Origin: Phoebastria nigripes | Taxonomy: Eukaryota > Chordata > Aves > Procellariiformes > Diomedeidae | Direction of reading: 5' to 3' | DNA: 64,000 bases | NCBI GenBank assembly: GCA_035582835.1 | Contig: JAYKAV010002519.1 | Span: 62,001-126,000 of the forward strand | Shown: positions 10,491 to 23,591 of the stretch, one piece after another | Numbering within the stretch: the first letter of the stretch is position 1 | Layout of the letters: every line of letters begins with the position of its first letter | Notes under the pieces: model-generated | The model's input: the letters and a program-made list of their open reading frames with translations, nothing else | What the model was told of the DNA's origin: nothing | Databases searched by the model: none | Program-made: the position numbers and the translations under genes

Positions 10491-13400
10491 CACAAGGAAG
10501 AGTTGGTGGGACCAGGAAATACTCCCTGGCTGCTGAACAGTAACCTGCATTTCCACAGAGGCTGGGGGATCCAGACACTGTGGTGCAGGAGCTCCCAAGA
10601 CAGAAATAATCTTCCTCCAAAACAGCAATTTTTTTATTACGGGGTCTGAAAGTCTGTGCCACCGCTATTTAAATAGAGTAATCCCATTAAGTGGTCATAG
10701 AACTAGGTATTATCAAGAACTGGATGAGCTGATGTCTTGGTTGAAGAGGGGGGTTGAGAGTCACAGGCTCTGCAGGCTGAGGATTTGCTTTCATTTTCTT
10801 TGCTGACTGAAGCTCAGCAAGTGCCTGTGTGTAGTACAGGAGCACAATACTGCAGAGTGCTGTAGCAGACCTGAGTGCAGGTGTGGGAGGGACCTCTCGT
10901 CTCTGCTGAGATGTTAATGGTTGAATAGCTGAGCTACAGGCAGCCCTTTCACTTGCATGAGTCACCAGGCTGCGAAATCAGATAGTATCTGCACAAATGA
11001 ATACATGATTGCATCTGAATCTTGTACCGATCGTGGAGGAGTTGCATATTACCATTCTGTGGGCTGAATGAGTATCTAAGTCCAAGACTTAACAATAACG
11101 CAATTCAAATGTTTGCACATATATTTGTTATGGAAGTAGTAAAGGATTCTAAACAGTTTAAGTAAAGCAAGAATAAAGTCCTAAAAACACCAAACCAAAA
11201 CAAAAAGTAGATTATCTAGCAAGATAATGAATTCTATTTTATGCAGGATACTGTGGCTAACAAAAATGAATAATGAATTGGGGGCGGATTAATTTTATAT
11301 TGACGGAAAACAGGGCTTCCCAAAATATCTAATGTTTTTGCCATTATAAGAAAATACAAAAATGCAATCTTTCTATCTAAAGATTACTTTTTTTACTAAT
11401 ATTATTATTATCTCTGCCTCAATATTTTAGCAGTTAATGTGAAACTGAATATTTTTGTTTGTTTATCTTATACAGTAAAATGTCTGTTAAAATGCTTTCC
11501 TACTTCTGTGAAAAAAGTATAGTAGAAGATAAATAAAGATACTTCTCTGGATTTAGGAAAATCCTCAAATTATCAAACTTAAATGAACTTTGTCTCTGTG
11601 GACATTTAAAGATAATGTGAAATAAGTAGAACTAATCTGAAGAACATCTGAAGAAAATAAGTTTATGCAGGGTAAGAGCTAGGATTTCCAGTATCTCTAC
11701 TCTTCCTTTCACCCGTTCCTTTTTTTTTTTTCCCCCTTCCTTCTTCATTTTTGGACTATCATTTGCCAGAAGTGATTACCAGAGAGAAAAAAACTGTTTT
11801 CTCCTAAATTTCAAGTTCATATTGGCACAGAGGTCTGGAATGTTAATTACAGAAATCAATTATCTCAAGTTAATATTCTATTAATCACATAGGAAAGAAA
11901 TTGTCAAGGTAAAGTGAGCTAGTGCTTTAAAAGGTGAAAAGTAGATGGGCAATGGTGATAGGGTGGATACAGAGAGTAATCTGTGTTAACATATTACTAA
12001 TTCTTCACATGGATTCAAGCAACTTTAAATACTGAGTTGCTTTAATATTCAATTCTGCATCTTGGGTTAATGTATTTTTATACCCATTTGGTGATTTCCT
12101 GATTGTTTGAAAGAGGGAGAAGTAATCCTGCGTACTTATTTTTTAGAAAAAAGATTGTTTTAACTGTTAAACAGTACTGTCTTTTGCAACAAATTATATA
12201 TTTCTGTGAAATTAGAATGTTTACCAGTACCCAAGTAGTCTGATTGTTGCTTTTTGCTTGTCTAATGTGTCTCACATCTTTTAGTTACATTTGGATGCAT
12301 ATTTAAAGCACTGGTTGTGTCAAACTAGTTGTTTGCTAGTGACGTGGCTTCACTTATTTCTTTAATGATTTTCTAACTAAAAGAAGGAGAGAAAGTAATT
12401 AGGCAGGTGTTTTTCTGTCTCTGCTGAATACACTGAAAAATCTACACTGTTTCTAACATAAACAACTTTGCAAATAATATTTTTATTAAGGCATTTTTTG
12501 ATTGTATATTCCAAATCTATTAGTAACCTTTATCTGTATTAAGCAATGATGAGACTTAAGAAATTTATTTCTTCCTTTCTTTGAAGGAAACTGAACCATC
12601 AGGGAAAATGAAATATTATTATCCTGGACCTACAGCTTGCAGTTTAGGCTGTAAATGTGGCTTGGGGCCATATGAATAGATGCCATTATGGGATTGAAGG
12701 TCATAGCTTCTGGAAGAAGATTCTGACAAAGTAAGGCAAGATGCACATGGCAATATTTTATCCTGTCAAGCTTTGAACTGCTGATGAGACAAAATGTACT
12801 ATTTTCAAAAAATACCTCATTGATCTAAGACCTTTTTTTCTGAAGTTAATGGAACCTTATTTCTGTGAACGTTGATGGAAGTGTGGTTGTCTGATCTATT
12901 CAACGTTTTTATAAGTCCTATTTTTAAATGCTTTGTAAATTCTCCTCTGAGGTTCTGAAGTCACAAACTTCAGAAAGCACTAACCCAAGAAGCTCCCCTT
13001 CCTTAATTCCACAAGACAAATTTTATTAGTAATTATTTTTAAAATTGCCTAAAATGATTGAAACAGAGTTATTGTTTTGACATTTTTAACAGCAGTAGTC
13101 TTTCAAAAAAAACTTATTTACTAATTGTTTCAGTAGAGATAGATTCTGGTTTTGAGAACCATTTTTAGTATGCAGAAAATTGTTCTGATCCCTGGAATTT
13201 ATCTGTGGTTTTTACCATCTGTACTTGTCTGAATTTCTTTCTGACAATGATGGTGTCATTTATCTATTTTTTATATTATTTTATATGTGGTATAGTACTT
13301 TTAAAGTGGATGCATAAAAATTCAAAGAGGCATATAACATTTTCTGTGAGAAATCACCAGATCAAATCCTGTTGACTGAAGTTTGAGGTTATATGCTTTA

Positions 13401-16165
13401 GATGGTGTAAATCAAAGTAGTTACTTAGATCAAGTAAGGCTCTTATCCTAATTCATTTCATCTGTTCATGCAGATTTTCTGTTAACTGTTTTCCTGGGAG
13501 ATGGCTACTTTCCTTCCATTTCCCTCTATCTGGGGATTTCAAATCCTACCTTTCCCAGTCTCTTTAGAAAAATCAGCACAGGCAATTTGTTATAGAAGGT
13601 GTGACGTGCATCTTATATGAGGGAGGCATTTGCTTTCTCAGAGAAGTGGAGCTTGATGGTGAACAAAATGTATTTGCAATTACTGCTGAAATTCATTAAT
13701 CTGCTAAAATGTAACATTTTGCAGGATAGCCCAAGATATTTTTGGAGAAGCAACTCTAGTATCTTAGTGACAGCTCTGATTTTAAGAAGTTAGTCAGACC
13801 AAAGTCTCCACAATCTAGTCTCAGTCTGCAGAAATGATTCCACTGATGTCAGTGCTAAAATATGTATTGACTTCAGCGGGCCCAGGATTATTCCTCTCAC
13901 GTCATTTCTATCAACACATCAATAACCTGCTAATGTTAGATAGATGACTTGACTAGGCAGTCATGTCATAGGTAGAGCTGTGGAAGTTATTTATTATTAA
14001 CTGGGACTACAATAGCATTTCACCTAACTTTAAAATCCTTAAATTGCCTAACAATCGTTGAAATAGGGCACAGATTTTTAAGCTTCACACCAGTCATACT
14101 GAGAAACAGAGGGCAAATGCTAAAGCCAACAAAGCTCCACTGAAAAAAAAAAAGTCAAAAGTAAATGTAATTTCTGCTAAAATCATATGATGTCTCTTCT
14201 GGGTAACTACTCAGCTTTTCCAGCAGTGAAGCAGATTTAAATTGGAAAAAAACCCTTTATTTCTTAAAACTTTACCCTGAACTCTTGTTTCCCTTTTACA
14301 TTCCAAGTACACTTGCGTTCCACTCAAATACACTCCTCATACCTATTGCGCACCCTTTCCTATGTACTCATTTCTCACTTCAGTGCTGTCAGGAGGCAAT
14401 GCTAATTTACTTCTATTTCTTTGTAATTATTCCTCCCTGATTGATATTACTTATTATCAAAATGTTCAGAATGACTTCTTTCCTCGTTTCAGCTGAGACA
14501 CACAATCAGAAATTAGCTGTCTTCTTGATTGGCAAAATATTGCAATCCTGAAATTTAAGTTTTGCTTACCAATTAGAATTCATTCCACAAGAGATAAAAA
14601 GTATATTTCTGAGTGTATTCAGCTCACAGTAGTATTACATACTGAGTTATCTGAGGGTGCTTTAATGAGTGAGAAATAGAGACGGTAAGGTCATCTAATT
14701 CAGGACAGACAATATAGATCAGACAGGCATAATATCATCACTGAACACTTTGCAGAGCTGTTTGTTAGGAGATTTGTGGAAAGTATGAAAAGGAAAATCC
14801 CACAGGAATCACTGCCATGTTGTATTACTTTACTAAAGGCAAATACTAGCAAATTGGCCAAATACAAAACCTGTTCAAGTCAGTGGAAGTGTTTCCATTC
14901 AGTCCAGATCTCATGTAAATCTTGAGGGTTATTTTGTACATTTTCTTTCTTATCCAGCAATTTGTTAGGCAAGACAAAGTATTTCAGTTGTCCTCATTAA
15001 TCTTTGAGGCAACTTATTCAAATTTTGTGATATTATCACTCCCTCCCCTGAGATAGTCTCCTATGTCATCAGTCAGAAATGAATGACTATGTCATTGGCT
15101 CTATCTGAAGAGAAAAAAGCTGTATCTCCATCTGCATGGTCACTGATCAGAAATGGATTTCAGAAAAAGTATATGAGAATAGAAGCATGACAATAAAACA
15201 TACTAGCTTTGATTATCTATGCTTACCTTACTTTCAATGTAGTTTCAATGTGTTTTGAAACATTAACTACTTACTCTTCTATAAAACACGTATGATAAAA
15301 GCACACATTAGCTCTGAAGGTAATAGCAGTGTAATTTTGCAAGAGGATAGATGTAGCTTCAGGAATTGAGGTACAACTAGAAGAGTGCTGGGAGAGACAT
15401 CTAAAACCANTCGCCACGGGGAGGAGACCTGCTCTGTCTTACATTTCTGGCTGCAGCTTATAACCAGGACAGACAACACAGAAAAACCTTGCTTTTCCCC
15501 ACCAGGAAGAAAGAGTCTCAGTAAAGACAGCCAACATGAGCTATGTCCAGTCTGAGCAGACCCACTGCATCTGTGTGGGATGTAGTACCAGAAGGATTTT
15601 GGTCAGGCAGGAGTTAAGCACTGTGCAGCAATCGGCACTCAGGAGTGCAGTACCCACACCTCCTCCTGAGGATCAGGTCTGCAGCGGTGAGTGATAAAGC
15701 TGGCTCCTACCTTCCTCCCTTTCTTGGACTCTTCTCTGAGGATGTCAAGAAAGTACCTAAATTCACTTGGGAACCTTGGTTCAGAGAAAGCACTTATTTG
15801 GGTGCTGTCACTTCCAATCCATCCTGTTATTTGTATAACACCCTAGGAGAGCTAAAGCATTCATCTAAAGACGTGGGATGCCAAAGTTCAACTCTCTCCT
15901 CTGCTGGAGAAAATTTAAATCTAGAAGATACTCATTTTTTTTCCAGAAGCGTCTCATACATACTAGGTTATATGGCCTACTGGTAGGGAAACCTCCATCC
16001 TTACTGCTGGAGCAGCGCTAGAGTGCAGTGAGTAAAAAAATGCTTGAAAAAAGCCTGATCAATTGCTTTAATTTTTTTTCCAATGTATATTTTGAGATCT
16101 GAGCAGTAGAGAGGTATTTCTGTGAGTACTTCTATACTAGGAATATTTTATCATATGCAGGTAGA
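10491..16165. other. Unique AT-rich noncoding sequence
   Basis: No gene or clear transposon is recognised. There are scattered short homopolymers and a short (ATT) run near 11398. A 113-codon frame at 15645-15986 (plus) and a 92-codon frame at 10687-10965 (minus) show no domain. The segment 14690-14740 contains a phrase like the old CR1 3' end (GGTCATCTAATTC), but it is too short to call. Confidence 0.5.
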
Positions 16166-16300
16166 TGTTCATGGCCAGAAGGGACAATAATAAGGATCTA
16201 TTTCTCTCCCTCTCTAACACAGGNTGTAAAAATACCCCAGTGATCCCTGCATTAAGACTACTGGCTCAGATAAAGCTAGAAAACNCCTTTCAGAAAATTG
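16166..16300 (-). mobile_element. Ancient CR1 LINE 3' scrap
   Basis: The phrase GGCCAGAAGGGACAATAATA, followed by a TAACACAGG block and AGAAAACNCCTTTCAGAAAA, matches the order of the 3' end of an old CR1 subfamily shared by birds and other sauropsids. There that end reads as GGCCAGAAGGGACC, then CATCTAGTCTGACC, then TAACACAGG. On that model the element lies on the minus strand with its 3' end at the left. The match is degenerate and contains two Ns, so the limits are approximate. Confidence 0.55.
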
Positions 16301-16745
16301 AATATTAGTGCTCTAGCTATTTGTACCTATGAGCTGAACTTTTTGCACTGGTTCTTCAGGTGATCTATTCAACTTTACACCACCAGAAAATATGGACATG
16401 AAAGTTTACCATTGCATCAAACAGCACAGCAAAGCACAGCCACGTGTGACAGCACAGGAACATCNGTATTTTCTGGGAACTGGTCAGATGTTTTTTTACT
16501 TCAGAAATGATTCCTAGAACAGCTTCATTACTCCAGACCTAAGCAAATGTGGATATTAAAGTCAGTATCTTAAGTCGTATATATTAATGCACAGAAAAGT
16601 TGCTGTCAGGCAGCTGGGAACATTAATACTGATGGAAAATATTTTGGCTGGATTTTCCTAATGCCTCTACTAGAAAACTTATACAAAATATTGTTATCAC
16701 TTTGCTATTATTATANCCAGAGCTAAGATTGTATTTGTCTCTGTT

Positions 16746-17324
16746 ATGCCAAGGAATATACTTGAAAATAGTAAAAAGGATACTGAGTCTGTCCTTATAT
16801 GCCTCTTAAAGGGTCAAGCTCAGTTGAGAGAATCACAAAAGATTCAGGTTTTCCTGCCTTGTGGTGAAAGGGTTGAGGAAGCAAGTTCACATGGCTGGTC
16901 TAACTGTTGTGAAACCCCATCTCAGATCAGAGATGGGATTAAGAACAACAGAATTCTCAATAAAAATGGTGCTCCTGGAATTTNAAAAATCATCTCTGTC
17001 GAGATGATTGTGCTCAAAGGGCATATTAATGCAACCTGCATTATTATGCACAGTTTCTTGTTTGCTTTATTATCTTCCAAGAACCTTGTATCTGAGAACA
17101 AATCTAAAGTTTGTTCACCACCACTGAATAAGACATACAGCTACNGAAGTAGATGGGAACATAAGGGAAGGAAGAATAGCTTTCAAGCGGAGATGAGTGA
17201 AACATCTTTCAAATTGCAAGAGGGAAAAAGAAATAGCATTTGGGGGACAATCTGGAACACCAGCAGATTCCCTGTTACTAGGAAAAGATATTCAATCAAG
17301 TTAAAATACTTTACTTATGATTAG
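16746..17324 (+). other. Unrecognised open frame, 192 codons, probably not a gene
   Basis: An ATG-initiated frame runs from 16746 to a TAG at 17322-17324. It has no domain, signal peptide or membrane segment that I recognise, and composition is Lys/Ser/Asn-rich as expected from AT-rich DNA. It is interrupted by Ns at 16984 and 17145. The first falls in a codon TNA that would be a stop if N is A or G, so the frame may be two shorter ones. No promoter, splice site or polyadenylation context supports it. It is listed because it is long for this base composition. Confidence 0.12.
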
Positions 17325-17689
17325 CATAGCTTTTAAGTTAATTTTCATTTGTGGAAATGTTACATTATGGTTGCTGTTGTACCTGGTTAAGCGAGAGGTA
17401 AGATCTTTGTTAACAGGGTTTAGAAGCAATGAACTGCTTGTGTTTTGTAGGAGCACTACATTGATTGCACTGGGCTATGCCTCACTTGGCTAGCCCAATA
17501 TATGAAAAANGCTGAGCTATACTAGCAAGCACTAGAAAGCCTATTGGTCTTAATAAAAGCTGTCAGCCTTTATACTTCAAAATATAATTTGGCTGATCTC
17601 TGGAGGCTTGGAGATTTTTCCAATCCTAAGTTTCAATTGGACAACAGGCCAGGTAGACCGCAGTTGTCTCAGGTGACCTGTGGGTGACT

Positions 17690-18260
17690 GCTGCAGTGCT
17701 CCCCGGACGCTTCCACCGTCTCGCCCACGCCAGGGCTCTGACTGAAAGCTACTGTGGCTGCCTGGCTCACCTACCCGGCTTTTCTCTGTGAAAATATAAG
17801 CAAGGCCAAGGCATGCTTGGATCTCGCCATGGAGTGGTGGTGTTTGGTGCCACCCTTTCCATTAAGACATAACCTGTGAAATCCGTATGAATCTGAAAGC
17901 TTTGAGACATGAGGAAANGAGTGTTTAGCTTCATGCATGGCAGATAAACCTCCCCAGTTGTTTTCTGGTCAGTTTGTTTCCGCTGCACATGGACCACTCC
18001 CCCACTGATATTTTCTTCTTTAATTCCCTCATTGAAGATGTGTACATTGGAGCCTGATACCTGATGTATATGCGAGGGAGAGCTCTGCTGCACCACAGGC
18101 ACCATAAATAACTATCTCACATCAGAAGTAAAGCATATTGCTGGTGTGGCTCATAATGTTCACACTGAGTGCTAATGTCCTGCNCTTTATCTTAATTAGT
18201 GTTGCTTTCAATTAGAAGTAAGCCATTCACTTTGGAATAAAAGAACTGACCCACACCTCT
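17690..18260 (-). other. GC-richer segment with a 112-codon minus-strand frame; possible exon or conserved element
   Basis: The segment begins with a small CpG cluster (17700-17735) and contains a minus-strand frame starting ATG at 18105 and ending at 17767. The frame has a mixed, non-repetitive composition (for example SGSNVHIFNEGIKEENISGG). Near its end the minus strand reads GGGTAGGTGAGCC, which would fit a splice donor (AG|GTGAGC). I cannot match the protein to a family. Alternatives are a noncoding conserved element, a lncRNA exon or a decayed gene fragment. One N (17918) lies in the frame. Confidence 0.2.
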
Positions 18261-21200
18261 TCCCCAAATTTGAATTATCCCCACAATTAAGTGTTAAGTA
18301 TCTGTCTTGACACTTACAGGACCTTTATCACCATCATATCTGAGTGGCTGGCAGCAAACTGCAGCATTCATTCACCCACCCATTCCATAAATTTTTCATT
18401 TCAGATACTAAAGATGTCTTCTGTGATGCATTTCAGGACAGCATTTTATGTGCTTTACNAAGGACTGACAAATTTCTCTTATAACCTGTCGTTGTCCTTT
18501 GTACTCACTCTTAGGTCTTTTAACAAGTTTCAGAAATTGATAATTTTGTGATACTGGGTTCTAAGCAACTTATTTACATGCCCTTAGACTACCCTTGATT
18601 CATACCTTTAGTATAGATCCTGCTTGGATTTAGAGTGGAAAGGTCACAGTTACTGGAGAAAAAAAAAGGAAGAGATATTTGGAAACAAGGTTTTCTATTT
18701 TATGTGTGCAATGCAACATACAATATGTGTTTGTTTTTCTGCATGTCTGTGCATGTCAAACATATTGAGACAGCAGCTAGACTATTTAGTTTTGAACATT
18801 TTATCCAGAAGGGCCTTTAATCTGAATTTCTCTGTCTGCTCCAGTTCTGATAGTAGTGTGTTGACTCTGTAATCTGAAGGCTTTTGGTCTTTAATATTCT
18901 CTTTCCTATCTGTTTGCATGATGCTGTTTTTGGAGCCCCTCAACAATATAGTGGCACATCTTTTAAATACGTTCTTTATGCAACAACAGTTTCCTAAAAT
19001 GCAACTATTTTTAGAGTAGGAAAAGACTTTAGTGATCTGGGGTAACTGTCCTGTTAGACTGAGATAATGAGCTTCTGAGGCCCTCAGGTGTCTTTCTGGT
19101 GAGTTTAGTAACCATAAGCACTTCACCCTGGGAATTAAGGTTTGTTTGTGCTTCCTGATAGAGAGAACAAGAGTGCTGAAACAGTGTCTCACATTATACA
19201 GTTACAGAAGAGGTAGTGACAATGATGCAGACTGTAGGATTTTATTCAAACATCTGAGCAGCTGGAAAATTATAGGAGTTGTAGGGCACTGTGAATTCAC
19301 AGAGTGGATTACCTGGATCTTAATCAACCCTTCCTAATGGACACGCAACAGGGAAGAAGCCAGGTCATCTACTCAACAACCTGGTTGACAACCCTATCAG
19401 CAACCCCTGAGAGCCATTTCAGGGGCTCAGATGTTTGGGAACAGCCAGAGCAGTGATGACAGGGGCACCAGTGTGGGGTCATGAATTGTATGTCCCAATT
19501 GATTTATCTTCATTCTACAGCTTTGTGTTTCTGGACGACCCAATGAGTTAGAAACCTTTGGAAATGTTGTTTGCCTTTCCTTTGGCAACGGGTAGAGAAC
19601 TGTCAGTAAAGTGACACAAATGAGTCACATTTGCACATGCCCCTGCCATAATCCAAAAGAAGGATGCTTTCCAAGATCAGAAAGCATGCTTTATGGTTGT
19701 TAACATCTTTTGAACAATTGAAGGCAAAAGGGTTGGCCGTACAAGTATGGTGCTAATGTGTGTTATTTTCACAGTTCCAGGCAACCTGCCTCGCCTTTGG
19801 TCTGACACGGCAGGCTGAGTTTCATTTGTCATATGTTTCATGAATGTATAAGGGGTCTTTACCTACAGAGATTAGTGTACATATACAGGAGGGTGTGTGG
19901 GAATTGTGAAAATGATTCTGTACCGTAATTCCCTTGTTATGCTATACGATTTATAATAAAACACATAGTAAGACTGTAACATGCTTTTATTTGAAGGTAA
20001 CAAAGGAATATATGAAAAAAGTAGAACCGCATACTTACAGGTTTTTTTTATGCTTCTCAAAATAATCTCTACTTCTCAAGAAAACAGGTATTTTTTACTG
20101 TGTTAATCACAGATTTCTTTGTAAGGTCTGTATGAATTACGATATTAGTGTTTTAAAATTGTCTTTTAATAATGTGACATTTGTTTGTATGAGACCAGAC
20201 TGGACTGATGCTATAGAGAATCTGAAAGTTATGTTATAGGCACTTTATGCCTGCAGTCATTTTCTTTTTGTAGAGCGTCACAAAACTTAAGTGGACAAAG
20301 TTGCAGAACAACATAAAGAGTATAACAGTTTCAAAACACTTTGAATTTGGCAAGTAGGAACAGACAAAACAACAAAGTGTGCCAAAAAAGTGTTCACAAC
20401 AAGCTGAGTGAGCAAAATGCTTCCTTTACTGCAGCTGTTCCACTTACTTCTGGGACAAGAGGGCAAAGCAAGTCCAAATTGATCTAACAAGAAAATCTTC
20501 CAGTTCAGTAAAAGCCTTCGGTGAAAGAGACTCTGTGCAGTCACAAGCTGTTGTATTATACTGTCCTGTAGTGTTCACCGTTGAAAACTATCCAGTACTG
20601 ATATGGACCTGGCAGCCTCATCCTGAAACTCTTTCTGCCAACAAGATGTCTTTGGAAGGCTGAAACAAATCAGAAACTAAATTCTTCACAGCTTGCCGAG
20701 ATAAGAGGTTCCAGGGAATTGCTGAGTGTTAGATCGCTGCCCTAAACCCCTCAATTTCATGCTCTCTTTTTCTGTACTGCATATTTGTTCCAACTGGCTC
20801 CCTACCTTGGACTCTACTGCATCCTGCTGGGTTAAATGTGATGGACAGTCTATATGAAAACCAATCAGTTATTTTGACAGGAGACTCAGAGAAGGTCAAG
20901 GCCACCTCTTTTCAAAAACCTGCCTGGTGAGCCTTCAGCTGTCACAAATGAAATGTCTCTGAGGCTCTTCTTTTGACTGGTCTGTCCTTTCGTTTTGTCC
21001 CAACTCTCAGGAATCCAGCTACAGAAGCCATTCCAGTGCATTCATCATAATATTTATTTGATTGCCATTGTCCAAATTTAGAAGAGGGAAATTGTAACTC
21101 AAGTACACTGACTGTACAGTGTGCTGCAATACCTAACACATGAAGGAAGACAATTCAATTTGATGTTCATGTGGAATACTCTCTCTTTCAGTGGTAGAGC

Positions 21201-23578
21201 TCTGCTGGCACATAATTGTGCTATTGTGAAACACTGCTTCTGGAGCTTATATAATATATGGCTGATAGACAGTTAAAAGATTATGATGGGAGTCAGTCTT
21301 GCAGGACATTTAATATATCCTTTTTTATGTAAAAACAGACCACAATGAGGCTTGAAGCTGAAAGGTAATTTCATAAAAATCAGGTTTATGTTTAATATGC
21401 AAAGGGATTTACTTACTTTATTTAAAGAATATGTTTTTCACCTTCTCCAAAATGTAAAGAAAAAAATTTGGTTTAAATTTAGAGTCCATAGCAGTATGTC
21501 CCAATCTCACAAGCACATCAACACTTTATTCAAACATTATTAGTTCTAAAGGATTCATGTTTCAAGCATGCATGTTCTGATCTAGGTGCTTAATTTAACA
21601 AAGTTATTTAATAATATTTAATTACAACCACCCTTCTTCCTTGAGGTTTCCGATTCATCATTGCATTGTCCAGGAAGAGGCACAACCCACATTACACTTG
21701 CACAGAAAGAGAAGGAGAGAAGGAGAAATAATTTCCAGTTCTGTGTTCTACAGAGATTTTAACAGCTGGCATATTCTGTACCTCTGATGAATTTTGATAT
21801 TTCAAGGTTTCTGAGAAACTATTAATTCAGTTCAGTGTTGTGACCTAAGGTTACATTAGGAAATACAAGGAAGATCTAGTTTGGTAGTTTTCTAGCATTT
21901 CAGGTGATGGGGAGTTTCCAGAGGAGTTCAAATGCTTACAGCTGTCAAATTATTTTCATTTTTGATACACCCATGTAGAGCATGTGGAAAAATTGACCAA
22001 AGTTACTTCTGATGACTTGGTCTAAACTGTGTCAGAGAAAATTGAACAAAAGCTACTTCAANGTCGGAATTCAATAGCAGGACAGAACAGACCTACTCTC
22101 ATCATATTAACATGGTGCATATATTTTACTAGAGTTTTGCTGATCTTTCTCTTTTGAAGGACATGTGCTGGCGGCTATACATGATCATTCAAAATAGTCG
22201 GAGTTGGTATGTGAAGAATGATGTATTTATTCAATGTTCTGTTGAAACACCCTGAGAAATGCTCAGTCAGCATGGTTTGTCACCACAGCTAGTAACTGGA
22301 AATGAACCTAATTTTGTAGTTCATAAATTGAACATTCTTAATACAATATTAATTGTGGTCATTATATCAGATCAGTATTGACCCATATAGGCAACAATTC
22401 TTTATCAAGAAGTTCAAACAATGAAACTAAGAAAATGATCTAATCGTAACTCCCTAATTTCATTTTGTCTTATTGAAACATTTATCATTCAAAGAACTTC
22501 CAGACTTTTCTAATTTATTGAAACCATTAAAGAATGACACAGGTAATGCAATGGCAGCATATACAGGAAGAATGATAGTAGGTATCAACCCACTAGTTTA
22601 ATTAGGAAAATCATATCTAACTTACAACTTGGTTGTGGGACTAATTGCGTTTTGCCTAGTTAACACCTGTATAAAACAGAGGACACAGGATATGGTTGCT
22701 TATGATGTTTAGGGGCAGACACATGAAACAAGGGATGAGAGCAGCTAAAATATATTTGTTCACCTGAAGAGCACTTGAGTGTCTTTCAGAATAGTATGGC
22801 TTTAGAGGATTTTGTGGGAACAACATTAGGTCATAATAGCTGGCCAGAAGACAAATCTGTACAGATGGAAGGAAAGGAAGAACTGTCCTCGATCCAGATT
22901 GTCCCAGATCAGAGCCAGGGCTGGACCAAGTTACCTAAACACAGGCCTCTGGTGCCATCCAAGACACCCTTAGGTATTCTGCCTGGCCTCCAGCTGCTTC
23001 CCCAGAAAGTCCTGGACCACCCGTAGGTGCCTGGTCATATCTGTCAGCCTTGTATGCATGCCTCAGAAGCCCTGGGGCACCTCAGGTGGTCCAGGTGTTT
23101 ATGCATGGAATTGAGCCCCAAAGACCACTCAGTCCCACAGTCTGTTTTTATCAAGACATTTGTATCAGTTCTAACTTTTAAAAATCTTTTGTGTGTCATT
23201 CATTAGGTGTTTGTATTTGATTTTCAGAGAAAAACAAAGCCCAACTTTTTATTCTCTTCTGTGCCTAAGCCCCTGTAATCTTTCTCCAAACATTATTTTC
23301 CTCTCATATCTCATATTTAAAATGGGTTACCAGTGGTGATATAGTATTCCAGATGACCATGAACCTTTGTCTTGGGCAGTAACACATTCCTGTTCAAATT
23401 TATTTCTATTGTACTCTCCTCTTCTTAAGCCAAGGGAAATGAGACCTTTGGTTTTGATTTAGTGAACTCAAAATATAAAGGAATGAAAGAGAGGAGGTCT
23501 TCAGGACGTTTCTGACCTGTTTTCCTATTTCTCAGAAAGAAGAGGAGGAGCTGCATGATTTCAAGCCTAACTTCTGTA

Positions 23579-23591
23579 CCCCCCCCCCCCC
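23579..23591 (+). repeat. C13 homopolymer
   Basis: Thirteen consecutive C residues in otherwise AT-rich DNA. On the minus strand it is a G-run. The exact length is sequencing-error-prone. Confidence 0.75.

Noticed and set aside
10490..10628. N-terminal extension of the 179-codon minus-strand frame
   Set aside because: Only the part below about 10485 matches CR1; the extension is flanking sequence that happens to be open.
22860..23120. GC-richer patch with CCTGG/CAGG-rich text, possible LTR
   Set aside because: No termini, target duplication, polyadenylation signal or known family phrase was found.
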